64,000 nt of DNA from Chloroflexota bacterium (GCA_019873645.1 JAIOAX010000002.1:224315-288314); one strand, 5' to 3'. Counted from the first letter of the stretch, positions 18,501 through 28,656 are shown. The notes: generated by a model from the sequence alone, not told the origin. Program-made: numbers and translations.

Positions 18501-18945
18501 CCGCAGGCGTCACATCGCGCGTCGCCATGCGCAGTCCAGGCGTGGACGCATCCACGGTGAGCCAGTAGACATTCTCATCGGTGTATTCTTCATCCTGGCG
18601 ATTGCCGTGGAATTTCTCGCCGTAGAAGATAAGCGCGTCGCCGGGATTGAACGCACCGCTCCCCACTTCCTCCAGCGCCACTTCCTGCCCGCGCCAAAAT
18701 AGATGGAAGTCGGTCAGCGCCGCGCCGGTGATGGGAACGCCGGCTGCCGCAAGTGTGGCGTAATCCAGCGTGTAGACGCCGTCGGTGATGATGCCGATGC
18801 GCCAGACGGGGTCGGGGAGCGGGGAAGAAGCGAAGGGGCGAGAGGGTGAAGGGGTTGCGCCCACGACAAACGTTGGGATGAACAGCAGCAGCGCGCCGAG
18901 TACGGCAAGTCCGAGCAGAGCGTAGCGTTTTATCAGCGTCTTCAT
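15556..18945 (-). CDS. Exported C25 (gingipain-like) peptidase with four Ig-like repeats
   Basis: The ATG at 18945 has AAGGA upstream and opens a signal peptide ('MKTLIKRYALLGLAVLGALL'). The mature part has a C25-like domain with a probable catalytic His in 'TYAGHGSIHRWAHE' and Cys in 'LSLDCWDGYW'. A calcium-type 'GDVNNDGFPEVYVGR' segment comes before them. Four Big/Ig-like repeats follow, each ending in 'VDAYGVYTAP'-type strings and three containing 'DAWGNP' or 'DAWDNP'. The end is 'PRIFLPLVLRS' plus a short polar tail, possibly a sorting signal. It has 1129 residues and is probably secreted or on the cell surface. A longer ORF start at 18978 lacks a good ribosome site. Confidence 0.85.
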   Translation of the reverse strand: MKTLIKRYALLGLAVLGALLLFIPTFVVGATPSPSRPFASSPLPDPVWRIGIITDGVYTLDYATLAAAGVPITGAALTDFHLFWRGQEVALEEVGSGAFNPGDALIFYGEKFHGNRQDEEYTDENVYWLTVDASTPGLRMATRDVTPAGASAGVCRVTAVAERNLRYWARASTNPGTLTTWFWEDVNVVNTITRTYPIVLPAPLTTGDAAMLVVEMASFNYSDTLDLDHHVRLTFNGTALGDFYWDGKIGHIITTSVPAAALLAGNNNLRVAYVTDVGPQRIFFDRAELTYRRSPVGVGGTFVCAALSGAATTYSVADWPTGARLYDVSDPLQPVALVNGGATFQDTAPVGTRYLAEVPRPITPTRYSPALDLLAPPTGADEIIIAPRHFLDALQPLVAQREAQGLRVRRVAVEDIYPLFNGGVFHPEAIRAFVAYAHAHWPGPAVKYLFLVGDGNFNFKGYNPTTYGAFVPTWIPPYREFADPSQGDVPVDSRFGDVNNDGFPEVYVGRIPAQTVAEVAAYVTKVLNYEAQSSAPWQLHALLVADNGETTDEGFDSLLERLRTLFPTAMTTQTVYMEAYCSPSLTPCPTATNALTRAWNAGAGLLTYAGHGSIHRWAHEPLIFNTDLAALTQTTALPFLLSLDCWDGYWMFPPKYPSVPNRDVRSIGEWATTVLTQTGAIAAYGPAGLAYASSEETSARAMFKAAFQRGIFNLGELTQVGRQAIIYSYEARTYTLLGDPALWLPWWSRLRLTPTTLTLPLGSTVDLRNMLVSEGDTRFGQTFAVTPTWTVDVGTVDAYGVYTAPTALTTARLIGHLGPLSTVVTITITAGPPASLDVVPDPVIALPEQTVQFTATFADAWGNPTAATPILVWESSFGTIDACGLFTAPMTVGDGWVTATAHFTEPSPLTLTGQARVQVRAAAPAAAMIHPPAAQVRVAASIPFTATLVDAWGNPADIAATTTWATDAGNVDANGVFTAATYPTTGHVTATLTFWMNEAWRAFTTSAPVTVTVGPPVRLEITPNPLRLRVKETAQMTAMPYDAWDNPTALTATILWSSNVGTIDARGQFTAPAQSATGWITATLPISQGTHTVVLTGAAQVEVEAEALPRIFLPLVLRSAALSSSQTVP

Positions 18946-19172
18946 AGCGTGATCCTTTCTTTGCCTGAAGGGGAACATTCATCTCAATCGCTTATTCTAT
19001 CCTCAGTTGGGTGCATTTCAACCTCGACCACGCTGTGACCGGTCTCTGACCGCGCGCTGTGACCCAATCTCTGACCGTGCCATCAGGAGTCTGGAGGCCG
19101 CCCTGAGCAGCAACCAGTTGCCGCAGCTAATCAATCGCCCCCATTCTGAAACGTACCCCACAAGCAAACACA
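18946..19172. other. Long intergenic region between C25 gene and ABC operon (left part)
   Basis: The divergent gap runs to 19431. Its left part holds a 16-bp word (GGGTGCATTTCAACCT) also present near 5957 and the GACCGGTCTCTGACC repeat (19032-19080). No gene or RNA family is recognised. Confidence 0.5.
19032..19080. repeat. Tandem GCTGTGACCGGTCTCTGACC repeat
   Basis: Two 24-25 bp copies (19032-19055 and 19056-19080) stand head to tail. Diverged copies occur at 29110-29168, with related words near 11100 and 47677. The core GGTCTCTGACC is near-palindromic. Confidence 0.65.
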
Positions 19173-19200
19173 TTGACACGCCGATAAGTTAGGATATAAT
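19173..19200 (+). promoter_or_regulatory. Promoter of the ABC exporter operon
   Basis: A perfect TTGACA (19173-19178), a 16-bp spacer and a perfect TATAAT (19195-19200). It leaves a leader of about 225 nt before the ATPase gene. Confidence 0.75.
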
Positions 19201-19370
19201 TTGTCTCAGTGATCCTCAAAAAGTACAGTGACGCAGACTGTGCACCTCCTGTAAACAACCGACGGCGCGTGGACCGTTGAAAATGGCCCCCTGGTGACTG
19301 GAAGATAAAGTTGCATCTAGCGGCGTGAGCGGCTGAGGTGACGCCGGTTTGCGATGCAGGAGAGAAAAGG

Positions 19371-19427
19371 ATGAAGACTGACAACGACTATCAAACTAAC
19401 GACTACCGGACTGGCGCAAAGGAGTGA
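19371..19427 (+). CDS. Possible 18-residue leader peptide
   Basis: An ATG with AGGAGAG 8 bp upstream opens an 18-codon ORF ending in TGA, 4 bp before the ATG of the ABC ATPase gene. The peptide (MKTDNDYQTNDYRTGAKE) is polar and is partly encoded by ACGACTA-type repeat words. It may be a translated leader that couples to the ATPase gene, or chance. Confidence 0.35.
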   Translation: MKTDNDYQTNDYRTGAKE

Positions 19428-19431
19428 CATT

Positions 19432-20304
19432 ATGAGTATCATCGAAGCCAATCATCTAACCAAGTACTATGGAAAATCCAGAGGCATTGTGGATGTCTCG
19501 TTTCAGGTTAACGAAGGCGAGATCTTCGGGTTCATCGGGCCGAACGGGGCAGGTAAATCTACCACGATCCGCCTGTTCTTGTCGTTGATCTACCCCACCA
19601 GCGGTAGCGCCACGATCTTCGGCAAGGACTGCATTAAATACGGGCCGGAACTCCGGCAGGATATTGGTTATTTGCCCTCCGATGTCTTCTACTACGAGCG
19701 GATGAAGGTCATTGACCTGCTGAAATATTCCGCCAGTTTCTACGCCAGAGATTGTACACAGCGTATGCATGAACTGGCCGAGCTGATGGAATTGGAGCTC
19801 AATCGCCGCATCGAAGACCTTTCTTATGGAAATAAGAAGAAAGTGGGCATTGTGCAGGGCCTTTTGCACCAGCCCAGGCTATTGCTCCTTGACGAACCTA
19901 CCGCCGGCCTCGACCCGCTGATGCAGCGCAAGTTCTTCCAACTCATCCAGGAAGAGAATCGGCGTGGGGTAACGATCTTTTTCTCATCGCATATTCTGGG
20001 CGAAGTGCAACGGCTGTGCTCGCGGGTAGGGATCATCAAAGAGGGCCGGATCATCGAGATCGCCGACATCCGCACTTTGCAGCAGAATAACTACAAAAAA
20101 GTGCAGGTGGAAGGCAGCAATCTGGATGCCGCGTACTTTGATCTCCCCGGCGTGACCAACCTGGAACACAGCAACGGCGCAATCCGCTTCTTCTACAAGG
20201 GCGATGTCAATGCACTGACACGCAAGATCGGCAGCATCACAATCTCCAATGTCACCATCGAAGAGCCGACCCTGGAAGAAATCTTCATGCACTACTACGA
20301 GTAG
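19432..20304 (+). CDS. ABC transporter ATP-binding protein (ABC-2 type)
   Basis: The 290-residue protein has Walker A 'GPNGAGKS', signature 'LSYGNKKKVGIVQGL' (the LSYG variant common in ABC-2 exporters), Walker B 'LLLLDEPTAGLD' and the H-loop 'FFSSHILGEVQ'. It powers the two permeases encoded next. The substrate is unknown; relatives export bacteriocins, antibiotics or lipids. A GGAG site precedes the ATG. Confidence 0.93.
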   Translation: MSIIEANHLTKYYGKSRGIVDVSFQVNEGEIFGFIGPNGAGKSTTIRLFLSLIYPTSGSATIFGKDCIKYGPELRQDIGYLPSDVFYYERMKVIDLLKYSASFYARDCTQRMHELAELMELELNRRIEDLSYGNKKKVGIVQGLLHQPRLLLLDEPTAGLDPLMQRKFFQLIQEENRRGVTIFFSSHILGEVQRLCSRVGIIKEGRIIEIADIRTLQQNNYKKVQVEGSNLDAAYFDLPGVTNLEHSNGAIRFFYKGDVNALTRKIGSITISNVTIEEPTLEEIFMHYYE

Positions 20305-21123
20305 GTGATGCCCATGCGTATGAACATTTTCCAGCACGAGTTCAAAATGCACCTGCGATCTGTGCTCATCTGGTCAGCGTCGCTGGTAGCGATGCTTTTC
20401 GTCTTTATATCGCTGTTCACCGCTTTCGCCGAAGACGCGGAGTTGCTTAACGAAATGATGTCCAAATTTCCGGAGGCGCTGCTCACCGCTTTTGGGATGA
20501 CCGGCGTAAATCTGGCTACGATTCTGGGCTATTTCAGCTTCATTTTCCTCTTTGTGCAAGTCTGTCTGGCGATTCAGGCGGGAAATTATGGCTTTGGGTT
20601 GGTCTCCATCGAGGAACGCGAGTGGACGGCGGATTTTCTGCTGACCAAACCGGTGGGACGCTCCCAGATTCTGACCAGCAAATTGCTGGCGGCGTTAAGC
20701 GGCCTGCTCGTCACCGACCTCATTGTCTGGGCCAGCAGTTTCGGCTTTATCCAGCTTTTCAAAGGGGACCGGACATACGAAACCCAGACCCTGATGTTGT
20801 TGCTGCTGAGCAGCGTGCCGTTCCAGTTATTTTTCCTGACCGTGGGATTGGTGGTGTCGTTGCTGATGAAGCGCATCCGGAGCGTCACTCCCTACGCGAT
20901 GGCACTGGGCTTTGGAATGTACGTTCTGAGCGTTTTCGGCGACATGCTCGGCGAGAGCATCCTGGAAAAGCTCACCCCGTTCCGGCACTTCGACCCGCAG
21001 TACATCATCCAGCACAGCGCTTATGACACACCGTTAGTGCTGCTCAGCGTCGCCGTCATTCTGATTTCTCTGGCAGGCAGCTATGGCCTCTATACCCGGA
21101 GAAATATTCCGGCAGTGGTGTAA
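20305..21123 (+). CDS. ABC-2 type transporter permease
   Basis: Up to 272 residues with six hydrophobic segments. The ORF opens directly at the stop of the ATPase gene; several starts are possible (GTG 20305, ATG 20308, 20314, 20320). The paralogous permease next door begins 'MNIFLREL', so ATG 20320 ('MNIFQHEF') is the best match by homology. 'EEREWTADFLLTKPVGRSQI' is the cytosolic loop typical of ABC-2 permeases. Confidence 0.87.
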   Translation: MMPMRMNIFQHEFKMHLRSVLIWSASLVAMLFVFISLFTAFAEDAELLNEMMSKFPEALLTAFGMTGVNLATILGYFSFIFLFVQVCLAIQAGNYGFGLVSIEEREWTADFLLTKPVGRSQILTSKLLAALSGLLVTDLIVWASSFGFIQLFKGDRTYETQTLMLLLLSSVPFQLFFLTVGLVVSLLMKRIRSVTPYAMALGFGMYVLSVFGDMLGESILEKLTPFRHFDPQYIIQHSAYDTPLVLLSVAVILISLAGSYGLYTRRNIPAVV

Positions 21124-21144
21124 AGTGGTGCAGGAGGTCAAGCG

Positions 21145-21939
21145 ATGAACATCTTTTTGCGAGAACTGAAAGCCAATCTGAAGTCGCTGCTCATCTGGGG
21201 CGTCATTGTGATCCTGTTTGTGGTGGTGGGGACGTCTAAGTTTAGCGCCTATTTTGAAAACCCGGAGCTGTTGGCGATATTGGACGCGATGCCGCCGGCG
21301 ATGCTGGCCGCGTTCAATATGCAGGCGTTCAACCTGACCACGGTCACCGGCTTTTTCGGCCTCATGTTCACCTACTACGCGCTCATGCTATCCATTGCGG
21401 CGGCGATGTGGGGCAGTGACATCATCTCTAAAGAAGAGCGCGACAAAACCGTCGAATTTGCGCTGACCCTGCCGGTGACGCGCAGTCGGGTGGTGACGGC
21501 CAAGGCGTTGGCGGCGCTGGTCAACTGTATCGCACTGCTCCTGATCACCTGGGGCGCTTCGCTTGTCAGCACCGTGCAATTTCACCCCGACAGCGAATTC
21601 TACCAATTCGTCGGTCTGTGCCTGATAGCGCTTTTCTTTATGCAAGTGATCTTCCTCGCCGTCGGCATTTTCCTGGGCTGCGCGCTGAAACAGTACCGGC
21701 GGGCCAGTTCTATCGCAGTATCTTTGCTGTTGGGGACCTACTTCCTCTCGATTCTGCCCAGCCTGAACAAAGACCTGGACTTCGTCAAATACTTCACGCC
21801 CTTCAAGTATTTCGACGCCGGGATATTGCTGCGTGAATCCAGGTTCGATATGACGTTCATCCTGTTGTCGCTGGTGATCATTGCCGCGAGTATGGCGGGC
21901 GCTTACCTGACGTACACACGCAGAGACCTGTACATTTAG
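21145..21939 (+). CDS. ABC-2 type transporter permease
   Basis: The 264-residue protein is paralogous to the preceding permease, with the loop 'KEERDKTVEFALTLPVTRSRV' and six hydrophobic segments. Two different permeases with one ATPase suggest a heterodimeric channel. An AGGAGG site lies 7 bp before the ATG. The 3' end overlaps the convergent MBL-fold gene by 4 bp. Confidence 0.87.
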   Translation: MNIFLRELKANLKSLLIWGVIVILFVVVGTSKFSAYFENPELLAILDAMPPAMLAAFNMQAFNLTTVTGFFGLMFTYYALMLSIAAAMWGSDIISKEERDKTVEFALTLPVTRSRVVTAKALAALVNCIALLLITWGASLVSTVQFHPDSEFYQFVGLCLIALFFMQVIFLAVGIFLGCALKQYRRASSIAVSLLLGTYFLSILPSLNKDLDFVKYFTPFKYFDAGILLRESRFDMTFILLSLVIIAASMAGAYLTYTRRDLYI

Positions 21940-22664
21940 CCCCCGTTTTGTTTGGAATCCGGGCCATTTTTGAAGAATGATGTCCTCATGTGCCCGGCAA
22001 GGATATGCACTTCGGGGTGCGCTTCTGCGAACACGCGCAGACGGCGGACGTGCGGGCCGATTGCCAGCCGGTTGAGCCACTGCGGGGTAAGGTTAAATTC
22101 TGCATTGACAGGCAGCGCATCGCCGCATTGGAACAACCACCCAGCGCCATCGCAGACCGCCACGCCGCAATGGCCGCGTGTGTGCCCGAAGAGCGGAATC
22201 AGGTACATCTCCGGCGCAAACGGCAGGCGGATGGCGTCGAAGCCGAACCACGTGGCGTCAGGATGCTCGTAGAGCGTCCACCGTGGACCGTGGGCGAAGT
22301 CCAGCGGGTCGTAGGCCAATGCCATCCCCCAGCGGGGGCGCTGCAGGGCAGTGTATTCGCGTTGGTGGACATGGATGCGTGCGTGCGGGAAATCCGGCAG
22401 ACCGCCGGCGTGGTCGAAGTGCAGGTGTGTCAGGATGACGTGTTGCACAGCTTCCGGCGGATATCCCAACCGGGCAAGCTGGCGCACCGCCGTCAACTCT
22501 GGATCGCGGATAACGTTGAGCCAGGCGGAGAAAGCGCGCACCATCGGCCCAGGCGCCATGTAGTCGTGCAGACCCATCCCCGTATCCACCAGGACAGGCC
22601 CGTGGTCGGTGGCAATGAGCAGGCAGGGCGTACCGACGCGCCAACGCGGGAAATGGGGCGCCAT
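21936..22664 (-). CDS. MBL-fold metallo-hydrolase (lactonase-like)
   Basis: The 242-residue ORF has the metal motif 'THLHFDHAGG' (His80-His85) and a later 'FGHTRGHCGVAV' His, the pattern of quorum-quenching lactonase and related dinuclear-zinc hydrolases. The substrate is unknown. In-frame sequence upstream of the only ATG reads 'ISIHILDCAS', which resembles the usual family N-terminus, and a GAGGTGAGG site lies 10 bp before an ATT codon in it. The real start may therefore be a rare non-ATG codon about 27 bp upstream. Confidence 0.82.
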   Translation of the reverse strand: MAPHFPRWRVGTPCLLIATDHGPVLVDTGMGLHDYMAPGPMVRAFSAWLNVIRDPELTAVRQLARLGYPPEAVQHVILTHLHFDHAGGLPDFPHARIHVHQREYTALQRPRWGMALAYDPLDFAHGPRWTLYEHPDATWFGFDAIRLPFAPEMYLIPLFGHTRGHCGVAVCDGAGWLFQCGDALPVNAEFNLTPQWLNRLAIGPHVRRLRVFAEAHPEVHILAGHMRTSFFKNGPDSKQNGG

Positions 22665-22766
22665 AGAGGCGCAGTCAAGGATGTGAATGGATATCAGAAC
22701 CTCACCTCGTAAGCACCTGGCTCTCTTCTCCGGTTTCCCACCGGTTCTTATACGCGGGATCGGCGT

Positions 22767-23162
22767 TCATCGCGGCGGCTCCATATCCTGTAACTGGAGC
22801 TTGAGCGCGTCCACAGAGATCATGATTTCCCAGAATGAAAGGGCCAACGAGAGCAGCATCAGTACCAACGCGACGCCGAACACTACTTCACCGGCCATCA
22901 TCTGCCCGGCAAACAACAAGAACATGCACAACACGCATGTAAACAGACTGGCGATGCCCAATGCCTGCATATCGCGGATGATGTAGACGCGCCGCCGCAG
23001 GTTCACCAACTGTCCTGCTACGAGTGGATTCGGCTCGGTCTGGTAGCGACGGTGCAGTTCGCGGATCAGATTGGCGAGGGTGAGAAAGCGATTTGTGTAC
23101 GCCAACAGCAATAGCGATAGCGCCGGGAATAACAAAGCCGGGGTCGTCAGGGTCAGTTCCAT
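22767..23162 (-). CDS. DUF2721 family membrane protein
   Basis: The ATG at 23162 follows GGGGGAGG by 5 bp and gives 131 residues. One hydrophobic helix lies at the N-terminus ('LLFPALSLLLLAYTNRFLTLA'), then a basic segment ('LRRRVYIIRDM') and two C-terminal helices. The pattern fits DUF2721, of unknown function. A longer ORF from 23228 adds residues encoded by leader repeats and lacks a ribosome site. Confidence 0.75.
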   Translation of the reverse strand: MELTLTTPALLFPALSLLLLAYTNRFLTLANLIRELHRRYQTEPNPLVAGQLVNLRRRVYIIRDMQALGIASLFTCVLCMFLLFAGQMMAGEVVFGVALVLMLLSLALSFWEIMISVDALKLQLQDMEPPR

Positions 23163-23228
23163 AAAGCCTCCCCCAAAATAGCCAATGGGAACAATGGGAA
23201 TGACACATGATGTCGGCGTAAACGTCAT

Positions 23229-23266
23229 GACGTTTTACGTTTCACGTTTCACGCTTTTACGTTTCA
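23229..23266. repeat. ACGTTTC heptamer array
   Basis: Four to five ACGTTTC/ACGTTTT words lie upstream of the DUF2721 gene, facing the ispG promoter. Confidence 0.6.
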
Positions 23267-23279
23267 GATTATAGCCGAT

Positions 23280-23308
23280 TTGCAGATTTCGGAAAACAGA
23301 ATTATAGT
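23280..23308 (+). promoter_or_regulatory. ispG promoter
   Basis: TTGCAG (23280-23285), 17-bp spacer, TATAGT (23303-23308), about 30 bp before the ispG start. Confidence 0.6.
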
Positions 23309-23338
23309 GGCGTTATACTGGATGTAGAGGTGGGATTT

Positions 23339-24397
23339 ATGCGTAGAATTTCCAAGCCTATCAGTCTCGGCGGGGTGATTGTGGGGGGCGGCGCGCCGGT
23401 GACGGTGCAATCTATGACCAATACCGACACCCGCGATGCGCAAGCCACCATCCGCCAGATTCACGCGCTGGAAGAGGCCGGTTGTGAGATCATCCGCGTC
23501 GCCGTGCCGGACCGCGTCGCCGCCGCTGCCCTGTCCACCATCAAGCAGAACATCCATATCCCGCTCGTCGCCGACATCCACTTTGACTACCGGTTGGCGC
23601 TGGCCGCGCTCGACGCCGGGGTAGATGGGTTGCGCCTGAATCCCGGCAACATCGGCGGCGAAGACCGGGTGCGGCAGGTGGTGCAAAAGGCCAAAGAGCG
23701 TCAGGTGCCCATCCGCATCGGCGTCAACGCCGGCTCACTGCCCAAAGACCTGGATGACGACCCGACGCTTTCCACCGTAGATAAGATGGTCGCGGCGGCC
23801 ATGCGGCACGTGAAAATTCTGGAAGCCCTGGACTTCGAGCTGATCAAACTTTCGCTGAAGGCTTTTGACGTGCCCACCACCGTCGAAGCCTATCGCCGCA
23901 TCGCCGAACTGACGCCGTATCCGTTGCACCTGGGCATCACCGAAGCCGGTCTGCCCGATGTGGGCGCGATCCGTTCGGCTGTGGGATTGGGTATTTTGCT
24001 CTATATGGGTCTCGGCGATACGCTGCGCGTCTCGCTCACCGGCGATCCGCTCGACGAAGTCAAAGTAGGTTATGAGATTCTCAAAGCGCTCAACCTGCGG
24101 CAGCACGGTCCGGTGCTGATTTCCTGTCCCACCTGCGGGCGCACGGAAATTGACTTGGTGACGCTGGCGCAACAGGTGCGGGAGCGCTTGAAAGCCGTCA
24201 AAGCGCCGATCAAAGTGGCCGTGATGGGCTGTGTGGTCAACGGGCCGGGGGAAGCCAGGGGCGCAGATTTCGGGGTAGCGGGCGGCAAAGGCAGAGGCGT
24301 CATCTTCCGCAAAGGCGAAATCGTGCGCACCGTGCCGGAGGCCGAACTGCTGGACGCGCTGATGGCCGAGATCGAAGCGGGACTGCGAGCTGCCTGA
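23339..24397 (+). CDS. ispG: (E)-4-hydroxy-3-methylbut-2-enyl-diphosphate synthase IspG
   Basis: IspG converts MEcPP to HMBPP in the MEP isoprenoid pathway, using a [4Fe-4S] cluster. The 352-residue protein has 'VADIHFDYRLA' and 'LRLNPGNIGG' in the barrel, and cluster cysteines in 'SCPTCGRTE' and 'MGCVVNGPGEA' near the C-terminus. It is the short bacterial form without a central insert. I chose ATG 23339 because AGAGGTGGG precedes it; a GTG nine bases upstream overlaps that site. Confidence 0.96.
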   Translation: MRRISKPISLGGVIVGGGAPVTVQSMTNTDTRDAQATIRQIHALEEAGCEIIRVAVPDRVAAAALSTIKQNIHIPLVADIHFDYRLALAALDAGVDGLRLNPGNIGGEDRVRQVVQKAKERQVPIRIGVNAGSLPKDLDDDPTLSTVDKMVAAAMRHVKILEALDFELIKLSLKAFDVPTTVEAYRRIAELTPYPLHLGITEAGLPDVGAIRSAVGLGILLYMGLGDTLRVSLTGDPLDEVKVGYEILKALNLRQHGPVLISCPTCGRTEIDLVTLAQQVRERLKAVKAPIKVAVMGCVVNGPGEARGADFGVAGGKGRGVIFRKGEIVRTVPEAELLDALMAEIEAGLRAA

Positions 24398-24455
24398 GTC
24401 TATTCCGAAAATCCCCTAAAGACGCTTGCGCGGGATCACAACCCCGTGTTCTGTG

Positions 24456-24483
24456 GCAACGGCGGATCACAATCCGCCGTTGC
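24456..24483. terminator. Perfect 12-bp hairpin downstream of ispG
   Basis: GCAACGGCGGAT and its exact complement flank a 4-base loop, about 60 bp after the ispG stop. There is no T-run; it may be a dispersed palindrome with terminator effect. Confidence 0.5.
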
Positions 24484-24602
24484 CGGCAGGGACTGCTATG
24501 ACGGCATAGTTTTCCAAATGTGAGTTTTGCCACTTGTGTACTGCCCCTATTTCCATATACAATCAAGCCACCTGACGCGCGAAGTTCCGCGCAACGCCTA
24601 GC

Positions 24603-24657
24603 TGACTAACGACTAACGCCTATTCGACTAACAACTATCCGACTAAAGACTATCAGA
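24603..24657. repeat. ACGACTA-type 7-8 bp repeat in fhs leader
   Basis: Seven degenerate words (GACTAAC, CGACTAA, AAGACTA and similar) end 11 bp before the fhs ribosome-binding site. Similar words occur before the ABC operon at 19381. Confidence 0.65.
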
Positions 24658-24675
24658 CAATTTCGGAGGATTTCT

Positions 24676-26424
<1,749 letters not shown>

Positions 26425-26437
26425 GAATAGAGATTGC

Positions 26438-26505
26438 ACCACGAATCTTCACGAATTTACACTAATCTGGTTTTTCATTCGTGAGGATTCGTGTAGATTC
26501 GTGGT
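26438..26505. repeat. ATTCGTG-type dispersed repeat with 11-bp terminal inverted repeats
   Basis: ACCACGAATCT (26438-26448) and its exact complement (26495-26505) bracket further CACGAAT/ATTCGTG words in the fhs-folD gap. Fragments of the same words occur near 5280 and 11140. Confidence 0.65.
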
Positions 26506-26525
26506 TTAACTTTAAGGAGATTGCT

Positions 26526-27401
26526 ATGACCGCACAATTGATTGACGGTAACGCTATTGCTCAGGCGATCCATGAAGAACTGGCGCAGGAGGTCGCGGCG
26601 CTGAAAGCACAGGGCGTGACGCCCGGACTGGCGACGGTGCTCGTCGGCGATAACCCCGCTTCCCAAACCTACGTGCGCATGAAACAGAAGCGCTGCGGCG
26701 AAATCGGCATCCACTCGGTGGGGCACGAATTGCCCGCCGACGCCACGCAAGAAGAAGTCGAGAGCCTGGTGCAGAGACTCAACGCCGATCCGGCCATCCA
26801 CGGTATCCTGGTGCAACTCCCCCTGCCTGATCATCTCAACGAAGAGGCCATCCTCAGCGCCATCAGCCTGGAGAAAGACGTGGACGGCTTCCATCCCATC
26901 AACATCGGGCGGCTGGCGATGAAGGGCCGCGAGGCGTTGTTCGCCCCATGCACCCCGGCCGGCGTGATCGAACTGCTCGACCGGATGGGCCTGCCCATCG
27001 CCGGAAAAGAAGCGGTAGTGCTGGGACGCAGCAACATTGTCGGCCTGCCGGTTTCAATGCTGCTGCTCAAGCGCGATGCCACCGTCACCATCTGCCACTC
27101 GCGCAGCCGCGACCTGCCCGCGATCACCCGCCGCGCCGACATCCTCGTGGCGGCGGTGGGACGCGCGGAGATGGTGAAGGCCGACTGGGTGAAGCCCGGC
27201 GCGGTTGTCATTGACGTAGGCATCAACCGCGTGGACGATCCGAGCGCCAAGCGGGGCTACCGGCTGGTCGGCGACGTGGACTTCGCGTCGGTCAAAGAGG
27301 TCGCCGGCTGGCTCACCCCCGTCCCCGGTGGCGTCGGCCCGATGACGATTGCGATGCTGTTGAAGAATACGGTGACAGCGGCGAAGCGGGCGGCGAAATA
27401 A
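26526..27401 (+). CDS. folD: Bifunctional methylene-THF dehydrogenase / methenyl-THF cyclohydrolase
   Basis: FolD interconverts 5,10-methylene-, methenyl- and 10-formyl-THF. The 291-residue protein has '[14 protein letters not shown]' with the catalytic Lys, '[12 protein letters not shown]' and the Rossmann motif '[17 protein letters not shown]', and ends in '[14 protein letters not shown]'. ATG 26526 has AAGGAG 7 bp upstream. It lies directly after fhs. Confidence 0.97.
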   Translation: MTAQLIDGNAIAQAIHEELAQEVAALKAQGVTPGLATVLVGDNPASQTYVRMKQKRCGEIGIHSVGHELPADATQEEVESLVQRLNADPAIHGILVQLPLPDHLNEEAILSAISLEKDVDGFHPINIGRLAMKGREALFAPCTPAGVIELLDRMGLPIAGKEAVVLGRSNIVGLPVSMLLLKRDATVTICHSRSRDLPAITRRADILVAAVGRAEMVKADWVKPGAVVIDVGINRVDDPSAKRGYRLVGDVDFASVKEVAGWLTPVPGGVGPMTIAMLLKNTVTAAKRAAK

Positions 27402-27404
27402 CCT

Positions 27405-28640
27405 GTGGAGGGCAAAACTCCACCTTCATCCCAATATATGCGTTTGGGACAACGCCTCGTAAACTTTTTCGGCCTGCGCAAAAATATCGCGGCGTTGCTT
27501 GCGATGGTCATTCTGGTAGGGATGGGCGAGAAGATGGCTGAACGCTTCTTGCCCATCTATTTGTTGGCGTTGGGCGGCGGCACCCTCTCTGTGGGGCTGC
27601 TCAACGGGATGGATAACCTGCTCAGCGCGCTGTATTCGTTCCCTGGCGGCTATCTCAGCGACAAACTGGGTTACAAACGCGCTTTGTTGCTGTTCAACCT
27701 GATCGCCATGTTTGGCTACGTCATCGTGATTGTGTTTCCGGTGTGGTATGCCGTCATCATCGGCTCAATCTTCTTCCTCTCGTGGACGGCCATTTCCTTG
27801 CCGGCGACGATGAGCATGGTATCCAAAGCGATGCCGCAGGACAAGCGCACGATGGGCGTCTCCATGCATTCGCTGGTACGCCGCATTCCGATGGCGTTGG
27901 GGCCGGTCGTTGGCGGTTTTCTCATCGCGGCTTATGGGGAACGGGATGGCGTGCGATTGGCCTTTGGTGTTGCCTTATTCCTGGGCTTTGTGGCCCTGGT
28001 GTTACAACAGAAGTTGATCGAGGACGTGCAAGGTACAGACAAGGCCGAGAGCAGCCCGTTGCGGATGGCCCGATTTATGTCGCCGGCCCTGCGTAATCTG
28101 CTCATTTCTGACATCCTGATCCGCTTCTGCGAGCAAATTCCTTACGCTTTCGCCGTTGTTTGGGCGATGAAACATGTGGGGATTAGCGCGCCGCAATTTG
28201 GCCTGCTTACCACGGTTGAAATGATTACGGCGATGCTGATCTACATTCCGGTGGCCTACCTGGCCGATAAGAACACCAAGAAGCCGTTCGTGGTGATTAC
28301 CTTCATCAATTTCACATTGTTCCCGCTGGTGCTTTTCCTGGCCCGTTCATTCCCGTTGCTGATCGTGGCTTTTATCCTGCGGGGAATGAAAGAATTCGGC
28401 GAGCCGACGCGCAAGGCCCTGATTATGGATTTGGCCCCGGAAGACAAAAAAGCCGGGATGTTCGGCTATTACTATCTCGTGCGTGACGTGATCGTTTCAC
28501 TGGCGGCCTTCGGCGGCGCGTTGCTGTGGGACATCGCTCCGGCAGTCAATTTCCTCACCGCTTTTGGCTTTGGCGTGTTGGGAACACTCTATTTCGTAGT
28601 GTTCGGACGGGATTTGAAGTCCATCGTCCGCCAATCCTAA
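27405..28640 (+). CDS. MFS transporter
   Basis: The ORF has 411 residues from GTG 27405, or 400 from ATG 27438. It has about 12 transmembrane helices and the MFS loop 'GGYLSDKLGYKRALL'. A small GTGGAG/CTCCAC hairpin overlaps the GTG, which makes the ATG at least as likely. It starts close after folD and lies 16 bp before a ChrB-like gene. The substrate is unknown; the pairing hints at an oxyanion or stress role. Confidence 0.82.
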   Translation: MEGKTPPSSQYMRLGQRLVNFFGLRKNIAALLAMVILVGMGEKMAERFLPIYLLALGGGTLSVGLLNGMDNLLSALYSFPGGYLSDKLGYKRALLLFNLIAMFGYVIVIVFPVWYAVIIGSIFFLSWTAISLPATMSMVSKAMPQDKRTMGVSMHSLVRRIPMALGPVVGGFLIAAYGERDGVRLAFGVALFLGFVALVLQQKLIEDVQGTDKAESSPLRMARFMSPALRNLLISDILIRFCEQIPYAFAVVWAMKHVGISAPQFGLLTTVEMITAMLIYIPVAYLADKNTKKPFVVITFINFTLFPLVLFLARSFPLLIVAFILRGMKEFGEPTRKALIMDLAPEDKKAGMFGYYYLVRDVIVSLAAFGGALLWDIAPAVNFLTAFGFGVLGTLYFVVFGRDLKSIVRQS

Positions 28641-28656
28641 TTTCAGGAGAGAGGTT

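Noticed and set aside
24398..24675. Tetrahydrofolate riboswitch before fhs
   Set aside because: No matching conserved core was seen; only a palindrome and short repeats.
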